Positions 34,599-44,100 of a stretch of DNA of 64,000 nt are shown piece by piece. The notes under the pieces are model-generated. The model was not told the origin of the DNA. It worked only from the letters and a program-made list of their open reading frames with translations, and did not search any database. Each line of letters opens with the position of its first letter. Within the stretch, counting starts at the first letter, position 1. This DNA comes from AP-15 sp963833745. GTDB lineage: Bacteria; Pseudomonadota; Alphaproteobacteria; ATCC43930; CGMCC-115725. A program made the translations under genes and the position numbers. The DNA lies in assembly GCA_963833745.1 (NCBI GenBank), contig CAWHZD010000008.1, positions 62,001-126,000 on the forward strand, read 5' to 3'.

Positions 34599-35714
34599 TT
34601 GGTGGCGCTCTCGACGGCAGCAGTGCGGCTCGGCACCACAACGGAGGGTACGGCCCCGGAGGCGCCGCGCGCGGTGGCGGCGTGGCTGTTGGGGTGCTGC
34701 GGATTGATTTTCGCGATGGTGGTGGTCGGCGGCATCACCCGGCTGACCCTCTCCGGGTTGTCGATCACCGAATGGGAGCCGGTGACCGGCGTGATCCCGC
34801 CGCTGACCCAGGCGCAATGGACCGCCGAATTCGCCCGCTACCAGCAGATCCCCGAATATCGGCTGATCCATTACGGGATGAGCCTCGCGGAGTTCAAAGG
34901 CATCTATTTCTGGGAATACGCGCATCGGCTGCTGGGGCGGCTGATCGGGGTCGCCTTTGCGGTGCCGCTCGGCTGGTTCTGGCTGCGTGGCCGGCTGCCG
35001 CGGCGACTGCTGCCGGCGCTGCTCGGCATCCTCGCCCTCGGTTTTGCCCAGGGTGCGCTCGGCTGGTACATGGTCGAGAGCGGTCTCGTTCACCGGGTCG
35101 AGGTCAGTCAGTACCGGCTCGTCGCCCATCTCGCCCTGGCGCTGGCAATCTATTCGCTGATCCTGTGGACGGCACTCGGTCTCCTTCGCGCCCCGCCGCA
35201 CCACTTTCCGCCCTTCAGGGAGGGGGCGGGGTGGCGGCTGGCGGCCAACGCCGTCATCATCCTCGTCGCGGTCACGATCCTCGCCGGCGGGTTTGTCGCC
35301 GGCACCCGCGCCGGGTCCACCTACAACACCTTTCCGCTGATGGACGGCCGGTTCGTGCCGGCCGGCTACGCCCAGCTCCATCCCTTCATCCGCAACTGGT
35401 TCGAGAACGTCGCGGCGATCCAGTTCAACCACCGCATCCTGGCGATGACCACCGCCGCCGCAGTTTTGCTGCTGGCGGGCGCCGGCATTCGCGGCCCTCT
35501 ACGCGCCACCGCGCGCGCGGCGCTGTGGGCAGTCCTCGCCGCCGCCGCGATCCAGGTGGGGCTTGGCATCTCGACCCTGCTGCTGGTCGTCCCGGTCCCG
35601 CTCGCCGCCACCCACCAAGCCGGCGCGGTGCTGCTGCTGACCGCCGCGATTGTCTTCCGCCACACTTTGCGTGCGCCCACGGTCATGGACGCAAAAGCAT
35701 GCGCGACCATATAG
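34599..35714 (+). CDS. ctaA: Heme A synthase (COX15/CtaA)
   Basis: 371 residues from the GTG at 34599; no strong ribosome site is visible because the leader is altered by a tandem duplication. The enzyme oxidises the C8 methyl of heme O to the formyl of heme A for cytochrome oxidase. Type-2 COX15 blocks are clear: GGITRLTLSGLSITEWEPVT, FKGIYFWEYAHRLLGRLIG with the heme-ligand His, FAQGALGWYMVESGL, VSQYRLVAHLALAL, GGFVAGTRAGSTYNTFPLMDG and QFNHRILAMTTA, ATHQAGAVLLLT. It has eight membrane helices. Indicates an aerobic respiratory chain with heme a. Confidence 0.92.
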   Translation: MVALSTAAVRLGTTTEGTAPEAPRAVAAWLLGCCGLIFAMVVVGGITRLTLSGLSITEWEPVTGVIPPLTQAQWTAEFARYQQIPEYRLIHYGMSLAEFKGIYFWEYAHRLLGRLIGVAFAVPLGWFWLRGRLPRRLLPALLGILALGFAQGALGWYMVESGLVHRVEVSQYRLVAHLALALAIYSLILWTALGLLRAPPHHFPPFREGAGWRLAANAVIILVAVTILAGGFVAGTRAGSTYNTFPLMDGRFVPAGYAQLHPFIRNWFENVAAIQFNHRILAMTTAAAVLLLAGAGIRGPLRATARAALWAVLAAAAIQVGLGISTLLLVVPVPLAATHQAGAVLLLTAAIVFRHTLRAPTVMDAKACATI

Positions 35715-35742
35715 TTTCCCGTATCGCGTGCGGGAGAAGACG

Positions 35743-37917
35743 ATGGCCGATGACGGCGCCTTTGCGAAAACGCCCCTCGATGATTGGGCGGCGCGGGCCG
35801 AGGCTGAACTAAGAGGGAAGCCGCTCGAAACCCTCGACTGGACGCCGCCGGAGGGGCTCCGGATCAAGCCCCTCTATACCGCCGCCGACCTCGAGGCGAT
35901 CGCGGCCGCCGGGTTCCCGCTCAAGGACGCAATGCCCGGCGTCCCGCCCTATCTGCGCGGGCCGCGGGCGACGATGTACGCCAACCGGCCGTGGACGATC
36001 CGCCAATATTCGGGCTTTTCGACCGCCGAGGAATCGAACCATTTCTACCGCGAGAACCTAAAGGCCGGGCAGATGGGCCTGTCGATCGCCTTTGATCTCG
36101 CCACCCATCGCGGCTACGACAGCGACCATCCCCGCGTCGTCGGCGATGTCGGCAAGGCAGGGGTCGCGATCGACTCGGTCGAAGACATGAAGATCCTGTT
36201 CGACGGCATCCCGCTCGACCGGATGAGCGTGTCGATGACGATGAACGGCGCGGTTCTGCCGGTGTTGGCCGGCTATATCGTCGCCGCCGAGGAGCAGGGG
36301 GTCGCGCAGGACAAGCTGCAGGGCACGATCCAGAACGACATTCTCAAAGAGTTCATGGTCCGCAACACCTATATCTACCCGCCCGCGCCGTCGATGCGCA
36401 TCGTCGCCGACATCATCGAATACACCGCCCGCCACATGCCCAAATTCAATTCGATCTCGATCTCCGGCTATCACATGGAGGAAGCCGGCGCGACCTCGGT
36501 CCAGGAATTGGCGTTTACGCTCGCCGACGGGCTCGAATACGTGCGCGCCGCGTTGTCGCGCGGGCTCGCGATCGACGAGTTCGCGCCGCGCCTGTCGTTC
36601 TTTTTCGGTATCGGCATGAATTTCTTTATGGAGATCGCGAAACTGCGGGCGGCGCGGCTGCTGTGGGCGCGGCTGGTGCAGCAATTTTCGCCGCAGGACC
36701 CGGCGAGCCTGGCGCTGCGCACCCATTGCCAGACCTCGGGCGTCAGCCTGACCGAGCAGGCCCCGCACAACAACATCGTCCGCACCACGATCGAGGCTTT
36801 GGCTGCGGTGCTCGGCGGGACCCAGTCGCTGCACACCAATTCGTTTGACGAGGCGATGGCGTTGCCGACCCCGGCGTCGATGCGGATTGCCCGCAATACG
36901 CAACTGATCCTCGCCGAGGAGACCGGCATCACCCACGTCGTCGACCCGTTGGGCGGCAGCTTTTACCTCGAAAGCCTGACCCATTCGCTGTGCGAAGCCG
37001 CGGGCGCGCTGATCCATGAAGTCGAAGCATTGGGCGGCATGACCAAGGCGGTCGAAGCCGGCATGCCGAAACTGCGGATCGAGGAGGCCGCAGCGCGGCG
37101 CCAGGCAGCGATCGACCGCGGCGAGGAGACGATCGTCGGCGTCAACAAATACCAATGGGACGAGGCGACGGAGGTCGACCTGCTCGACATCGACAACACC
37201 GCTGTGCGTGCTTCCCAGATCGCGCGCCTCGCCGAGGTCCGCCGCAGCCGTGAACCGGAACGGTGTCGCCGGGCATTGGCGGCGCTGACCGAAGCGGCAA
37301 AGAGCGGCCAGGGCAATCTCTTGGCATTGTCGATCGAGGCGACGCGGGCGCGCGCCACGGTCGGTGAGATTTCCGACGCGCTGGAACAGGTGTTCACCCG
37401 CCATCGCGCGCAGATCCGCGCGGTGTCGGGCGTCTATGGCGGCCGGTACCATGACGACGAGGCCTTCCGCCGCATCCAGCGTGAGATCGAGGCTTTCGCC
37501 CACGACGAGGGTCGCCGGCCGCGCATGCTGGTGGTCAAGCTCGGCCAGGATGGCCACGACCGCGGCGCCAAGGTCATCGCCACCGCCTTTGCCGATATCG
37601 GCTTCGACGTCGACATCGGTCCGTTGTTTCAGACCCCGGAGGAAGCAGCCCGTCAGGCCATCGAAAACGATGTCCACATCGTCGGCGTGTCGAGCCAGGC
37701 GGCGGGCCACAAGACCCTCGTCCCGGCGCTGATCGAGGCGCTGAAGCGTGAGGGTGCGCCCGACATCCTCGTCGTCTGCGGCGGCGTCATCCCGCCCAAG
37801 GACTACGATTTCTTAAAGAAAGCCGGGGTCAGCGCCATCTACGGCCCCGGCACCAACATCCCCAAAGCCGCCGCCGAAATCCTCTCGCTGATCCGCAAGC
37901 AGCGCCTCGCCGCTTAA
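35743..37917 (+). CDS. scpA: Methylmalonyl-CoA mutase
   Basis: 724 residues from the ATG at 35743, after GGGAGAAGACG. It interconverts methylmalonyl-CoA and succinyl-CoA with adenosylcobalamin, the last step of propionate, odd-chain fatty acid and branched amino acid breakdown. The catalytic TIM barrel has YANRPWTIRQYSGFSTAEE, GLSIAFDLATHRGYDSDH, MTMNGAVLPVLA, SGYHMEEAGAT and CQTSGVSLTEQ. The C-terminal cobalamin domain has GQDGHDRGAKVIATAFAD (His ligand), VGVSSQAAGHKTL and VVCGGVIPPKDYDFL. Full-length single-chain form. The nearby CobJ and CobM may help supply its cofactor. Confidence 0.95.
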   Translation: MADDGAFAKTPLDDWAARAEAELRGKPLETLDWTPPEGLRIKPLYTAADLEAIAAAGFPLKDAMPGVPPYLRGPRATMYANRPWTIRQYSGFSTAEESNHFYRENLKAGQMGLSIAFDLATHRGYDSDHPRVVGDVGKAGVAIDSVEDMKILFDGIPLDRMSVSMTMNGAVLPVLAGYIVAAEEQGVAQDKLQGTIQNDILKEFMVRNTYIYPPAPSMRIVADIIEYTARHMPKFNSISISGYHMEEAGATSVQELAFTLADGLEYVRAALSRGLAIDEFAPRLSFFFGIGMNFFMEIAKLRAARLLWARLVQQFSPQDPASLALRTHCQTSGVSLTEQAPHNNIVRTTIEALAAVLGGTQSLHTNSFDEAMALPTPASMRIARNTQLILAEETGITHVVDPLGGSFYLESLTHSLCEAAGALIHEVEALGGMTKAVEAGMPKLRIEEAAARRQAAIDRGEETIVGVNKYQWDEATEVDLLDIDNTAVRASQIARLAEVRRSREPERCRRALAALTEAAKSGQGNLLALSIEATRARATVGEISDALEQVFTRHRAQIRAVSGVYGGRYHDDEAFRRIQREIEAFAHDEGRRPRMLVVKLGQDGHDRGAKVIATAFADIGFDVDIGPLFQTPEEAARQAIENDVHIVGVSSQAAGHKTLVPALIEALKREGAPDILVVCGGVIPPKDYDFLKKAGVSAIYGPGTNIPKAAAEILSLIRKQRLAA

Positions 37918-38001
37918 GCGCGGTTGAAGCGGTCGGTCCGCGGCTGCCAAGCGGATATGATATCAAGCGAATTTAGAAACGTCGGGGCGGCGAGGTCCAC
38001 A

Positions 38002-38310
38002 ATGGAAACAGTTCTGATTGTGCTCGTGATCGGTGTCGTCATCTATCTCGCGAACCGAATCTATGTACGCTACTCCGCCAGGAATGATATTGCCGTCGGG
38101 CCCTTAAGCGCCCCCGGTACTAAAGAGCGTGATCTAGCAAAAAGGCTAGTTGAGTTATCAAGGTGGTTTGAAAATGCGTATGCCGTGGAGAGTCCCGGAC
38201 GTCGAACCGAAATATTTACGTTTTATCTAAGTAAGACAGGTGGAAATAAGCTTGCAGCCTATGAATTAGCTTACTTAGATTATCTTAAGGATCTCGATCG
38301 GGGCCGATAA
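38002..38310 (+). CDS. Small membrane-anchored hypothetical protein
   Basis: 102 residues from the ATG at 38002, after GGCGAGG; the frame is open from 37924 but that part looks non-coding. One N-terminal membrane helix (TVLIVLVIGVVIYLANRIYV) is followed by a soluble domain with RDLAKRLVELSRWFENAY, FTFYLSKTGG and AAYELAYLDYLKD. Codon use is more AT-rich than the flanking mcm gene. No family is recognised. Confidence 0.55.
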   Translation: METVLIVLVIGVVIYLANRIYVRYSARNDIAVGPLSAPGTKERDLAKRLVELSRWFENAYAVESPGRRTEIFTFYLSKTGGNKLAAYELAYLDYLKDLDRGR

Positions 38311-38487
38311 CCATTTGTTTAAGCGACCGACCGCGATCCGAGGGCGACAGGGTGGGCTATTAAAACTCAAGCGAAGCTCACGCTTCGACACACGGCAAAG
38401 CGGAGGACGGTTGGCTATTTCTCGACCTATGACCCGGTGGTGACAGCGCACATCCTTACCCCGCGTCTTTGCCGCTCTCAACCCCCG

Positions 38488-38892
38488 CTATGCCGGACGA
38501 CGTGTTGGGGCCCGCTCCAGCGCCCGTTTCACCCCGTCAGGGTCATAGGCGATGACGGCGAGATAAGCGCGGGCGGGTGGGTCGGGCTCGGAGCGACCCT
38601 GTTCCCAATCGAGCAGCGTTCCGAGCGGGATGCGGTAGCGCGCGGCGAATTCTTCTTGGCTCAGCCCGAGCGCGCGACGCAACGTCTTGGTGCGCGGCAC
38701 CCGCTTTGCTCGGGCGAATTCCTCATCGGTCATCGGTCGGGCGTCGGGGTCACGGTGCGCGGCTTCTTCGATTTCCTCGTCTGTCATCGGCCGCATTGGC
38801 GTCTCGGCAAGCGGGCGCTCGCTGCCGTCGGCCAGCACCTCGACGACCGAACCGTCAGGATGCATTTTCGCAATAGTATTGGACTTGCTCAT
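38488..38892 (-). CDS. XRE-type antitoxin partner of BrnT
   Basis: 134 residues. The C-terminal half is a helix-turn-helix: LRRALGLSQEEFAARYRIPL, TLLDWEQGRSEPDPPARAYL, as in HigA/XRE antitoxins. The N-terminal half has the doubled motif RPMTDEE (MRPMTDEEIEEAAH and ARPMTDEEFARAK). It overlaps the 3' end of the upstream BrnT-like toxin gene by 38 bp. The usual order in BrnTA is toxin first, then antitoxin, as here. It should neutralise the toxin and repress the operon. Confidence 0.85.
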   Translation of the reverse strand: MSKSNTIAKMHPDGSVVEVLADGSERPLAETPMRPMTDEEIEEAAHRDPDARPMTDEEFARAKRVPRTKTLRRALGLSQEEFAARYRIPLGTLLDWEQGRSEPDPPARAYLAVIAYDPDGVKRALERAPTRRPA

Positions 38893-39142
38893 TTTTCGTC
38901 GCTCGTCTGGCTGAGATGATCCTCGTCACCTCGCCACGCTCGGTGTAGGTGACGTGCAGGATCACGCCATCGCACATTCCAAGCAAATTGATCCGCCCTT
39001 CACCATATTCCTCGCGATCGTCGATCCGTTCCACCGCAAATACGTCGCGCAACGCTTTGACGCCCTGCGGGAAGCTCACGCCGTGGCGGCGCCAGTTTTC
39101 TGCGGCCTTGACGTCATCCCATTCGAACGCATCGTCGGTCAT
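38855..39142 (-). CDS. BrnT family toxin
   Basis: 95 residues from the ATG at 39142 (MTDDAFEWDD). It shows the BrnT pattern: FEWDDVKAAENWRRHGVSFP, then VFAVERIDDREEYGEGRINL, LHVTYTERGEVTRIISARRA. BrnT is a RelE-like ribonuclease whose translation block is relieved by the antitoxin encoded directly downstream. All typical residues seem present, so the module looks intact. The XRE rather than BrnA ribbon-helix-helix antitoxin is a common variant. Confidence 0.88.
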   Translation of the reverse strand: MTDDAFEWDDVKAAENWRRHGVSFPQGVKALRDVFAVERIDDREEYGEGRINLLGMCDGVILHVTYTERGEVTRIISARRATKNEQVQYYCENAS

Positions 39143-39438
39143 CGAAGTGCGGAGTATCAGTAGGCTTTTCAATAGTCCAGGTAGGCGATTGGCGAAATCG
39201 CACGCCCTTTCGGCGGCTGCTCGGCTCTTACGGAACCGATTGCGCCAGGAGAGCTAGGAGCCCGCTCCGGCCTTAGCTAACCCTCGCCGAAGAAGCGGCG
39301 GACGGTTTCGTCGATAGACGCTTCGCCTCTCAGTCACAACCACTGTTGGACTAGCCGTTTTTAGACTGATCAATTTGCGACCATTGGCGACTTTGGAAAA
39401 GATGCAAGGGCTGGGTGGTAGCGAGTACCCTGAACGGC

Positions 39439-40077
39439 ATGGCCAGCGTCGTAGCGTTTGAAAGGCCGGGGCTTCGGGGGTTCCTGCACCAGCCGCGAAC
39501 AGCGGACGGGCGAGGGTTGGTGCTGACCCATGGTGCCGGCGGCAACAGCAATGCGGCGCTGCTGGTGGCGGCGGCGAGCGCCTTTGCCGATGCCGGGCTG
39601 TGGGTGCTGCGCTGCGACCTGCCGTTCCGGCAGCGCCGCCCGAAGGGGCCGCCGTCGCCCGCGACCGCCGAAGCCGACCGCGCCGGGTTGCGCGGCGCGG
39701 TCGAGGCGATGCGCGAGTTGGCGCCGGGGCCGGTATTTCTCGGCGGCCAGTCTTATGGTGGGCGGCAGGCGACGATGCTGGCGGCAGACGAGCCCGAGAC
39801 AGCGTCCGGTCTGCTGCTGTTTTCCTATCCGCTGCACCCGCCCGGCAAACCCGAGCGGTTGCGCACCGAGCATTTTCCGCGGCTGCAGGTGCCGGCGGTC
39901 TTCGTGCAGGGCACCTCCGATCCGTTCGGCTCGATCGAGGAGATACGGTCGGCCCTGCCGATGATACCGGTGCTGACCAGGTTGATCCCGATCGACGGCG
40001 CCGGCCACGATCTGAAGCGCGGACGCTTCGACCTCGCGCCGGTCGTCGCGGCAGTCCTAGCGCAGAGTGGCGCCTGA
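39439..40077 (+). CDS. Alpha/beta hydrolase (KANL3/Tex30-like)
   Basis: 212 residues from the ATG at 39439. The fold markers are VLTHGAGGNSNAALL (oxyanion region), WVLRCDLPFRQRRPKG, the nucleophile elbow VFLGGQSYGGRQATML, LLLFSYPLHPPGKPERLRTEHF, VFVQGTSDPFGS (acid) and DGAGHDLKRG (His). The sequence follows the small bacterial group resembling KANL3/Tex30 and dienelactone hydrolases. Cytoplasmic; substrate unknown. It converges with the ku gene, whose stop is only 11 bp away. Confidence 0.82.
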   Translation: MASVVAFERPGLRGFLHQPRTADGRGLVLTHGAGGNSNAALLVAAASAFADAGLWVLRCDLPFRQRRPKGPPSPATAEADRAGLRGAVEAMRELAPGPVFLGGQSYGGRQATMLAADEPETASGLLLFSYPLHPPGKPERLRTEHFPRLQVPAVFVQGTSDPFGSIEEIRSALPMIPVLTRLIPIDGAGHDLKRGRFDLAPVVAAVLAQSGA

Positions 40078-40088
40078 TCAAGACCGCG

Positions 40089-41106
40089 TCAGGCCTTGCG
40101 GCGTCGTGCGGGTGCGGGCGCCTCGGCTGCCGGTTCGGGTACGCCTTCCTCGCGGGTCTTGCGCCGCTTCGATGCCGCGGGTGCCGCCGGCTCGGCGGCG
40201 GGCTCGGCTGTCGCGGTGCGGCCGCCCGACACCGGCAGCAGCAGCGCCGGCTGGCGGCGATCGCCGGCGGCTTTGCCGCGCTTGGCCGGAACCGCCGCCG
40301 GGGGAGGAGCGGCCCTCCCCGAACCCGCCTCTTCCCGCGCCAGGCTGCGCTTGAGCGCATCCATCAAATTGATGACCTTGGGCGGCTCGTCGATCGCTTC
40401 CGAGGCCGCGGTCACCTGCCCCTTGAGCTTGCTGTCGACCAGCGCGCGCAGCGCGTCCTGGTAGCGGTCGTGGAAGTTCGCCGGCTCGAAGACGCCGGCT
40501 TTGCGATCGATGATGGTTTCGGCGAGAGCCACCAGCTCGGGGTCAATCTGCCCGTCCTGCTTGTCCCCGAACTCGGCGGTACGGACCTCGTCGCTGGCGC
40601 GCAAGGTCGACAGCAGCAGGCCGCCGCCGCGCGGCTCGATCTGGACCAGCCGCTCGCGGTTGGCCAGCACGATGCGGCCGAGCCCGACCTTGTTCGCGCG
40701 GGTCATCGCCTCACCAATCACCCGGAAGGTCTCGGTCGCGATCTCGCCGTCGGGATAGACGTAATAGGGCGTGTCGAGATAAAGCGGGTCGCACCTCATC
40801 GCGGCTGACAAAGCGGTCGAACTCGATGATCTTTGACGACTCGATGTGCAGGTCTTTCAATTCCTCGTCGCTGACCGTGACATAGCGGTCGCGGTCGAAC
40901 TCGAAGCCCTTGACGATCTGGTCGCGGCTCAGCTCTTCCCCGGTTTTGGAGTCGACGAGGCGTTGCGAAACCCGGTTTCCGGTCTCGGAATTGAGTTGAT
41001 TGAGGCGAATTCGCTTCGACTCGGTCGTTGCCGGGCTCAGATAGACCGGGCAAGTGACGAGAGAAAGACGCAGAAACCCGCTCCAACTCGCGCGCGGCAT
41101 GTCCAT
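40089..41106 (-). pseudogene. ku: Ku DNA end-binding protein, interrupted by a frameshift
   Basis: The first part, from ATG 41106 (MDMPRASWSGFLRLSLV), runs to FDRFVSRDEV and the second resumes at DPLYLDTPYYVYPDGEIA one frame over. The family reads EVDPLYLDTPYY, so one extra base near 40792 (GGTCGCACC instead of GGTCGACC on the plus strand) breaks the frame. Both halves otherwise match the Ku core and end in a Lys/Ala-rich tail. Ku encircles broken DNA ends and recruits LigD for non-homologous end joining. It is transcribed divergently from ligD, 101 bp away. As written only a truncated N-terminal half would be made; a sequencing error is the alternative. Confidence 0.85.
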
Positions 41107-41207
41107 CTCCTATGCGGCGGCGTTACGAATGCACATTATGGGGTGGCGCGCAACGTCGTGCGACAGGTGATGACGACAGACGGCATTTTGACAGGCGAGC
41201 GGCGGCA

Positions 41208-43781
41208 ATGGCGCTGACCGAGTACAAACGAAAGCGCGATTTCGCGAAAACTCCGGAGCCGGCGGGCGCGCCGGTTCACCCGCGAGCATCGCCGAAGCTG
41301 TCCTTTGTGATCCAAAAGCACGCCGCGCGCCGGCTGCATTACGATTTCCGGCTCGAGCTCGACGGGGTGCTGAAGAGCTGGGCGGTGCCGAAAGGGCCCA
41401 GCGCCGATCCTGGCGAAAAGCGGCTGGCAGTGCATGTCGAAGACCACCCGCTCGAATATGGGGGGTTCGAGGGCGTCATTCCCGAGAAGCAATACGGCGC
41501 CGGCGCCTCGATGATCTGGGATCGCGGCAGCTGGGCGCCGCTCGATGCCGACCCGCAAGCGGCCTACGCCAAGGGGAACCTCAAATTCCTGCTCGACGGG
41601 CAAAAGCTGCACGGCAAATGGGTGCTGGTGCGAATGGGCGGCACGCATGCCGGCCGCAACCACGAGAATTGGCTGTTGATCAAGGAGCGCGACGAAGCGG
41701 CAATGCCGGGGAGCGGCGACGCGATAGTCGCCGACAACCCGTCGAGCGCCGCCACCGGGCGCACGATCGACGAGATCGCCGCGGATCGCGACCGGATCTG
41801 GGGACCGAACGGCGAGGAGCGCCCGGTTGCCGCTCGCGCGGGGCAACCGCCGCGTGCCGTCCCGGCGCGGATTGCGGGCGCAAAAAAAGGCCGGATGCCG
41901 GCTGATCTGCGGCCGTTGCTGGCCTATGCGGCGGATCAGGCGCCGGACGGGCCCGGCTGGCTGCACGAGATCAAATATGACGGCTATCGCCTGCTGGCGC
42001 GGGTCAGCGACGGGAAGGTGCGGCTGTCGACGCGCAGCGGCCTCGACTGGACCGCGAAATTTCCGGCGCTCGCCACGCGCCTTGCCGAATTGCCGGTCAA
42101 ATCCGCGTTGATCGACGGCGAGATCGTCCATCTCCAGGCTGACGGCACGACCAATTTCGGCCATCTGCAAGATGCGATCGCCACTGGGCGGACCGAAACG
42201 CTGGTGTTCTACGGCTTCGACCTGTTGCATCTCGACGGGTGGGATCTGACCGGGGCACCGCTGGAAGACCGCAAGGCGGCGTTGGCCTCGCTGGTGCCGC
42301 CGCCTGCCGATGGCGGATTGCGCTACAGCGACCATCAAATCGGGCGCGGCCCTGATTTCTTCCGCCATGCCTGCGGCTATGGGCTCGAGGGCATCGTCTC
42401 GAAGCGCCGCGACAGCCTGTATCGCCCCGGCCGCCACGACAGCTGGCTAAAGGTCAAATGCGCCAGTCGCGAGGAATTCGTCGTGATCGGCTTCAGCGAT
42501 CCGGCCGGCGGCCGGCGAGGCCTCGGCGCTTTGATGCTGGGGTATTACGACCCGCAGGGCGAACTGCATTATGCCGGCCGGGTCGGGACCGGGTTCAGCG
42601 ACGCGCAGCTGGTGGAATTGCGAACGCAGCTCGATCGGCTGGCGCCGGCGAAGCGCCCGGTCAAGGCGCTGCCAAAGGGGGCCGTCGTCAAAGGCGTGCA
42701 TTGGACCGAACCCGCGCTTGTCGCCGAGATCCGCTACGCGGGGTGGACCGCCGATGCGGTGTTGCGGCACGCGGCGTTTATGGGATTGCGCGAAGACAAG
42801 GATGCGAAGGAGGTCGTGCGCGACATGCCGTCATCGCCACCGGCGTCGGAACCCGCCAAGCCCGCCCCGCAACGCGCGCCGGTCTCGATTGCACGCGACG
42901 GCAGCACCGTCTTTGAAGGCGTGCGGCTGACCCATGCCGACCGCGTGCTCTATCCCGACAACGGGATCACCAAGCTCGACCTCGCGCGCTACTACGCTGA
43001 TGCCGCCGATTGGACCCTGCCGCATCTTGTCCATCGACCGCTGAGCCTGTTGCGCGCCCCGACCGGGGTGGGCGGCGAGCATTTCTTTCAGAAGCACGCC
43101 GGCGCCAGCGTTCCGGCGGCGGTGACCCGCATCGAGATCGACGGCGAGATCCATCTGGCGATCGAGGATCTCTCCGGCTTGCTGTCGCTGGTGCAGATCG
43201 GCGTGCTCGAAATCCATCCTTGGGGCTCGACGATCGACAGTCTCGAACAGCCGGACCGGGTCACCTTCGATCTCGACCCGGATGAGGGGCTGCCGTGGTT
43301 GAGGATAACGGAAGCGGCGCTCGAAATCCGCGATGTGCTGGCGGGTCTCGGCCTGCAAAGCTTTGTCAAGACCACGGGCGGCAAGGGGTTGCACGTCGTC
43401 GTCCCGCTGACGCCGCGCCGCGACTGGGACGAGATCAAGGGGTTTACGAAGGCGGTCGCCGACAACATGGCTGCCCAGCACCCGCAGCGCTACACGGCAA
43501 ACCAGTCGAAGCGGGCGCGCCAGGGCCGGATCTACATCGACTATCTGCGCAACACCCGCGGCGCGACGGCGGTCGGCGCCTATTCGAGCCGCGCCCGGCA
43601 AGGGGCGACGGTCTCCACCCCGCTGGCCTGGAGCGAGGTCGAGGCCGGCCTCCGCCCGGAGGCCTTTACGGTCGGCACCGTCCCGTCCCGACTTACCTCG
43701 CTCAAATCCGATCCCTGGGCTGAAATCGGCAAGCTGCGCCAGACGATCAGCGCCGCCGCCCGGCGCAAGCTCGGGCTGTGA
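41208..43781 (+). CDS. ligD: Multifunctional NHEJ DNA ligase
   Basis: 857 residues from the ATG at 41208; the longer frame upstream is not coding. Domain order is phosphoesterase-ligase-polymerase. PE (about 25-180): FVIQKHAARRLHYDFRLELD, AVHVEDHPLEYGGFEG. Ligase: HEIKYDGYRLLAR with the adenylated Lys256, LIDGEIVHL, LEGIVSKRRDSLY and DSWLKVKCASREEFVVIG. Polymerase/primase (from about 565): VLYPDNGITKLDLARYY, VTFDLDPDEGLPW with catalytic Asp residues, FVKTTGGKGLHVVVPL. It fills gaps, processes 3' ends and seals double-strand breaks held by Ku. It has no break, unlike its divergent partner ku. Confidence 0.96.
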   Translation: MALTEYKRKRDFAKTPEPAGAPVHPRASPKLSFVIQKHAARRLHYDFRLELDGVLKSWAVPKGPSADPGEKRLAVHVEDHPLEYGGFEGVIPEKQYGAGASMIWDRGSWAPLDADPQAAYAKGNLKFLLDGQKLHGKWVLVRMGGTHAGRNHENWLLIKERDEAAMPGSGDAIVADNPSSAATGRTIDEIAADRDRIWGPNGEERPVAARAGQPPRAVPARIAGAKKGRMPADLRPLLAYAADQAPDGPGWLHEIKYDGYRLLARVSDGKVRLSTRSGLDWTAKFPALATRLAELPVKSALIDGEIVHLQADGTTNFGHLQDAIATGRTETLVFYGFDLLHLDGWDLTGAPLEDRKAALASLVPPPADGGLRYSDHQIGRGPDFFRHACGYGLEGIVSKRRDSLYRPGRHDSWLKVKCASREEFVVIGFSDPAGGRRGLGALMLGYYDPQGELHYAGRVGTGFSDAQLVELRTQLDRLAPAKRPVKALPKGAVVKGVHWTEPALVAEIRYAGWTADAVLRHAAFMGLREDKDAKEVVRDMPSSPPASEPAKPAPQRAPVSIARDGSTVFEGVRLTHADRVLYPDNGITKLDLARYYADAADWTLPHLVHRPLSLLRAPTGVGGEHFFQKHAGASVPAAVTRIEIDGEIHLAIEDLSGLLSLVQIGVLEIHPWGSTIDSLEQPDRVTFDLDPDEGLPWLRITEAALEIRDVLAGLGLQSFVKTTGGKGLHVVVPLTPRRDWDEIKGFTKAVADNMAAQHPQRYTANQSKRARQGRIYIDYLRNTRGATAVGAYSSRARQGATVSTPLAWSEVEAGLRPEAFTVGTVPSRLTSLKSDPWAEIGKLRQTISAAARRKLGL

Positions 43782-43884
43782 TACGCCGATTCAATTCCGT
43801 CGCGGCCCCTGTCGTCCACGCTTCCCATCGCTTCAATCCAGTAAGGAAGCTCCTTACTCTCTTGGCAACGATGGGGTCACAAAA

Positions 43885-44100
43885 ATGATTACCAGCAAGA
43901 TTACCAGCAAAGCTCAAACGACCATTCCGCAACAGGTCAGAGCTGCCCTCCATCTCGATGCGGGAGACGAACTCGAATATCGGATCGAGGGCGGCCATGT
44001 GGTGCTAAGCAAGGTCAGACGCAACGCGATCGACGATCCGTTCGCGACTTTTCACGAATGGTCCTCCGCAGCCGACGAGCGGGCGTATGGGGATCTTTAG
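43885..44100 (+). CDS. AbrB/MazE-like antitoxin
   Basis: 71 residues. The AbrB swapped-hairpin fold is seen in KITSKAQTTIPQQVRAALHL and DAGDELEYRIEGGHVVLSKV; the C-terminal tail (ATFHEWSSAADERAYGDL) is the usual toxin-binding part. The start contains a 12-bp tandem duplication, giving MITSKITSK. It overlaps the MazF-like gene by 14 bp and would autoregulate the pair and neutralise the toxin. Confidence 0.85.
   Translation: MITSKITSKAQTTIPQQVRAALHLDAGDELEYRIEGGHVVLSKVRRNAIDDPFATFHEWSSAADERAYGDL
43887..43911 (+). repeat. 12-bp tandem duplication at antitoxin start
   Basis: GATTACCAGCAA occurs twice, adding ITSK in frame at the N-terminus of the AbrB-like antitoxin. Confidence 0.8.

Noticed and set aside
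36058..37710. Long minus-strand open frame inside the methylmalonyl-CoA mutase gene
   Set aside because: It is antisense to a gene with full catalytic motifs and reads as low-complexity shadow sequence.
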